A stretch of 54,183 bases of DNA from Zavarzinella formosa DSM 19928 (lineage in GTDB: Bacteria > Planctomycetota > Planctomycetia > Gemmatales > Gemmataceae). How positions within the stretch are numbered: position 1 is the stretch's first letter; every line of letters starts with the position of its first letter. Positions 52,717-54,183 of the stretch are shown here, one piece after another. The stretch spans positions 32,764-86,946 of the forward strand of contig NZ_JH636443.1 of assembly GCF_000255705.1 (NCBI RefSeq), read 5' to 3'. The notes beneath the pieces were generated by a model. The model searched no databases, was not told where the DNA came from, and was given only the letters and a program-made list of their open reading frames with translations. Both the position numbers and the translations under genes were made by a program.

Positions 52717-53682
52717 TCAAAAATTAGTCGGGATAATTTCGCCGGCCGCCTGTTGGATTGTTCCCAAGGCCCGCCACGTCGCCACATTCATCGTCGATTT
52801 CATGAAGCGAACACTGCCATCGCAAAACACCGTGTTGACCCCGCCCGTGTGGCGGCTGCGGCTCGTCATGATGATGTTGCGGGTGGACCAATCCGGGAAC
52901 ACCCCGGTGCAAGGATTCGCGGGCGACGACACACAGAGGCTTCGGACAGCGTCGGGGGTCATGTCGTTGGGCGAATAATTGTGCATGTAGAGCGGCCCCT
53001 CGACATAGTGCAACACGGATCGCAGGTCGTTTCCGGTTGACCGAAGTATTTCACTGGACAAAGCGGTGTTGCTGGCGCCGTCGGTGACGGCCGCAAAGCC
53101 CCATTGGGAATTCATCCCCACCGGGCCGGGGGAGGTGATCGAATTCGTCGCGGACGGGTTCGTGTGGATCATCACAAAAGGCCCGATGCCAAAGTTCGCC
53201 GCGTAGTTTCCCCTCGCATAAGCGCCCAAAGACAAATCAAGAGCGGTGGGGTCCGAGGGACATATCAGAGTCGGAATGACCGTCTTGCCGACCGTGGTGT
53301 TGGTTGTGGAGTCGGGAAGCGCTCCCATGTTGGAGTTGAACACAACCAACTTGTACAGGTTATCCTGCTCCAAATACGGCAGAATGAGCGTGATCCAAGT
53401 GAACTCATTGCTGGTGGCGTTGAAGCCGCCGGAAAAATAGTTCCCCGCGTAGAGGTAGCCGGGAGTGAAGTAGCCGTTGTCGTTGTGGTAGTTGTGGAAC
53501 GCCAGCCCAACCTGCTTGAGATTGTTCGAGCATTTCATGCGGTTGGCGGCCTCGCGGATTTTCTGCACGGCTGGCAGCAGCAATCCGATGAGGATGGCGA
53601 TGATCGCAATCACCACCAGTAATTCAATGAGCGTAAACCCGCCCCGCGTTGGGGTGACGGAAAATGTCTTGGGTCGTGACAC
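52717..53682 (-). CDS. DUF1559 pilin-like protein
   Basis: A 321-residue protein with the leader [42 protein letters not shown] and the H-X9-DG motif HTGGVNTVFCDG. The GTG at 53682 has AGGGAA about 6 bases upstream. Forms an operon with the lipoprotein at 52241. Confidence 0.95.
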   Translation of the reverse strand: MSRPKTFSVTPTRGGFTLIELLVVIAIIAILIGLLLPAVQKIREAANRMKCSNNLKQVGLAFHNYHNDNGYFTPGYLYAGNYFSGGFNATSNEFTWITLILPYLEQDNLYKLVVFNSNMGALPDSTTNTTVGKTVIPTLICPSDPTALDLSLGAYARGNYAANFGIGPFVMIHTNPSATNSITSPGPVGMNSQWGFAAVTDGASNTALSSEILRSTGNDLRSVLHYVEGPLYMHNYSPNDMTPDAVRSLCVSSPANPCTGVFPDWSTRNIIMTSRSRHTGGVNTVFCDGSVRFMKSTMNVATWRALGTIQQAAGEIIPTNF

Positions 53683-54183
53683 GGAATTCCCTTTGCCAAA
53701 AATGAATGAAAGCAGGATTCAGGCTTGCTGGAATCGGGAGAGAATTGCAGGCTGGTGAAAGGTAGCTTAACCGGGACGAATGCGTCAATGCAAGCACAAT
53801 TGCGTGCAACTTGATTACAAATTTGTTCTGATTGTGGGCAATGTGTTTCCGGGCGAATGCGAGTGCCTTTCGAGAGCCGGGCCGGAAAGTGTCACGGCCG
53901 TTTTGGAAGGTGAGTCATTGAATCGAATCGGCGGCCTTCACGGCCCCATACTCCTCCAATTTAGTGATGAACCAATGTCCGTTTAGTTCGCAACCCCTAG
54001 TTGTCGTGTCAAGAGGATGAGCATGAATCCTGATGATCTCCACACGAATGCCGACCAAAGTTCTGGCAAGGCGTTCTTGCAAAGAAAGGTGGCCCCTGTC
54101 CATTCCTCGTTTGAGGTCCGGGAACCACTTTAACGTATTTATACCTCACGCGGCGAGAAATGAGGCTTCGTCGAAGGATTGAA
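53683..54183. other. right-edge region without a clear gene
   Basis: This 501-base stretch holds the promoter region of the DUF1559 gene. A minus-strand frame of 62 codons at 53915-54103 (starting MDRGHLSLQER) has some coding look but no good ribosome site; it might be a fragment of a gene continuing past the edge. Nothing else is recognised. Confidence 0.5.

Overview
The window reads as chromosomal DNA of a planctomycete, most likely a Gemmata-type (Gemmataceae) bacterium. The main signs are six copies of the DUF1559 pilin-like family (type IV prepilin N-terminus plus an H-X9-DG motif near the C-terminus), several small lipoproteins of the kind that accompany DUF1559 genes, a Hanks-type serine/threonine kinase, a Rpn/DUF4351-type nuclease-like protein, Gfo/Idh proteins with twin-arginine-like leaders, and GC-rich coding sequence. 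No rRNA, tRNA, CRISPR array, intact insertion sequence or prophage was seen.

Layout. 1-450: a damaged and duplicated Flp-pilin start on the minus strand, then ilvD. 2.2-4.2 kb: two tandem 2-oxoglutarate/Fe(II) oxygenases, then remnants of toxin-antitoxin genes. 4.5-10 kb: a small conserved-looking protein followed by a 1700-residue DUF4132 protein. 10-14 kb: an esterase, then two DUF1559 genes each with its own small lipoprotein. 14-21 kb: a secreted WD40 protein, an uncharacterised 396-residue protein, a Gfo/Idh oxidoreductase and a membrane M48 peptidase. 21-25 kb: an orphan Vsr endonuclease, lipoproteins, a secreted terpenoid-cyclase-fold protein and a DUF1559/lipoprotein pair. 25-31 kb: acetyltransferases, an ArnT-like glycosyltransferase, an intact RelE-type toxin-antitoxin pair and a protein kinase. 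31-35 kb: a small membrane protein, a lipoprotein and two recently duplicated DUF1559 genes. 35-40 kb: a beta-helix protein, an alpha/beta hydrolase, a ribbon-helix-helix/zinc-cluster protein and a PLP decarboxylase. 40-48 kb: an RNase HII-like protein, purN, an Ldh2-type dehydrogenase, an aldose epimerase, the Rpn-like protein and FtsH. 48-54 kb: secreted and membrane proteins of unknown role, a WecG/TagA glycosyltransferase and a last DUF1559/lipoprotein pair.

The genes do not form one pathway. They are mostly single genes or pairs. The clearest recurring unit is a DUF1559 pilin-like gene with a lipoprotein gene immediately downstream, sometimes translationally coupled. The clearest non-coding pattern is that seven of nine convergent gene junctions carry a strong inverted repeat. 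Two of these seven belong to a repeat family (ends CAAGAGCCC/GGGCTCTTG), and one is an 84-bp-arm inverted repeat that shares its arm sequence with a half copy near 47.9 kb. Starts were chosen from Shine-Dalgarno sequences and family N-termini; no searches could be run, so family names rest on recognised motifs.
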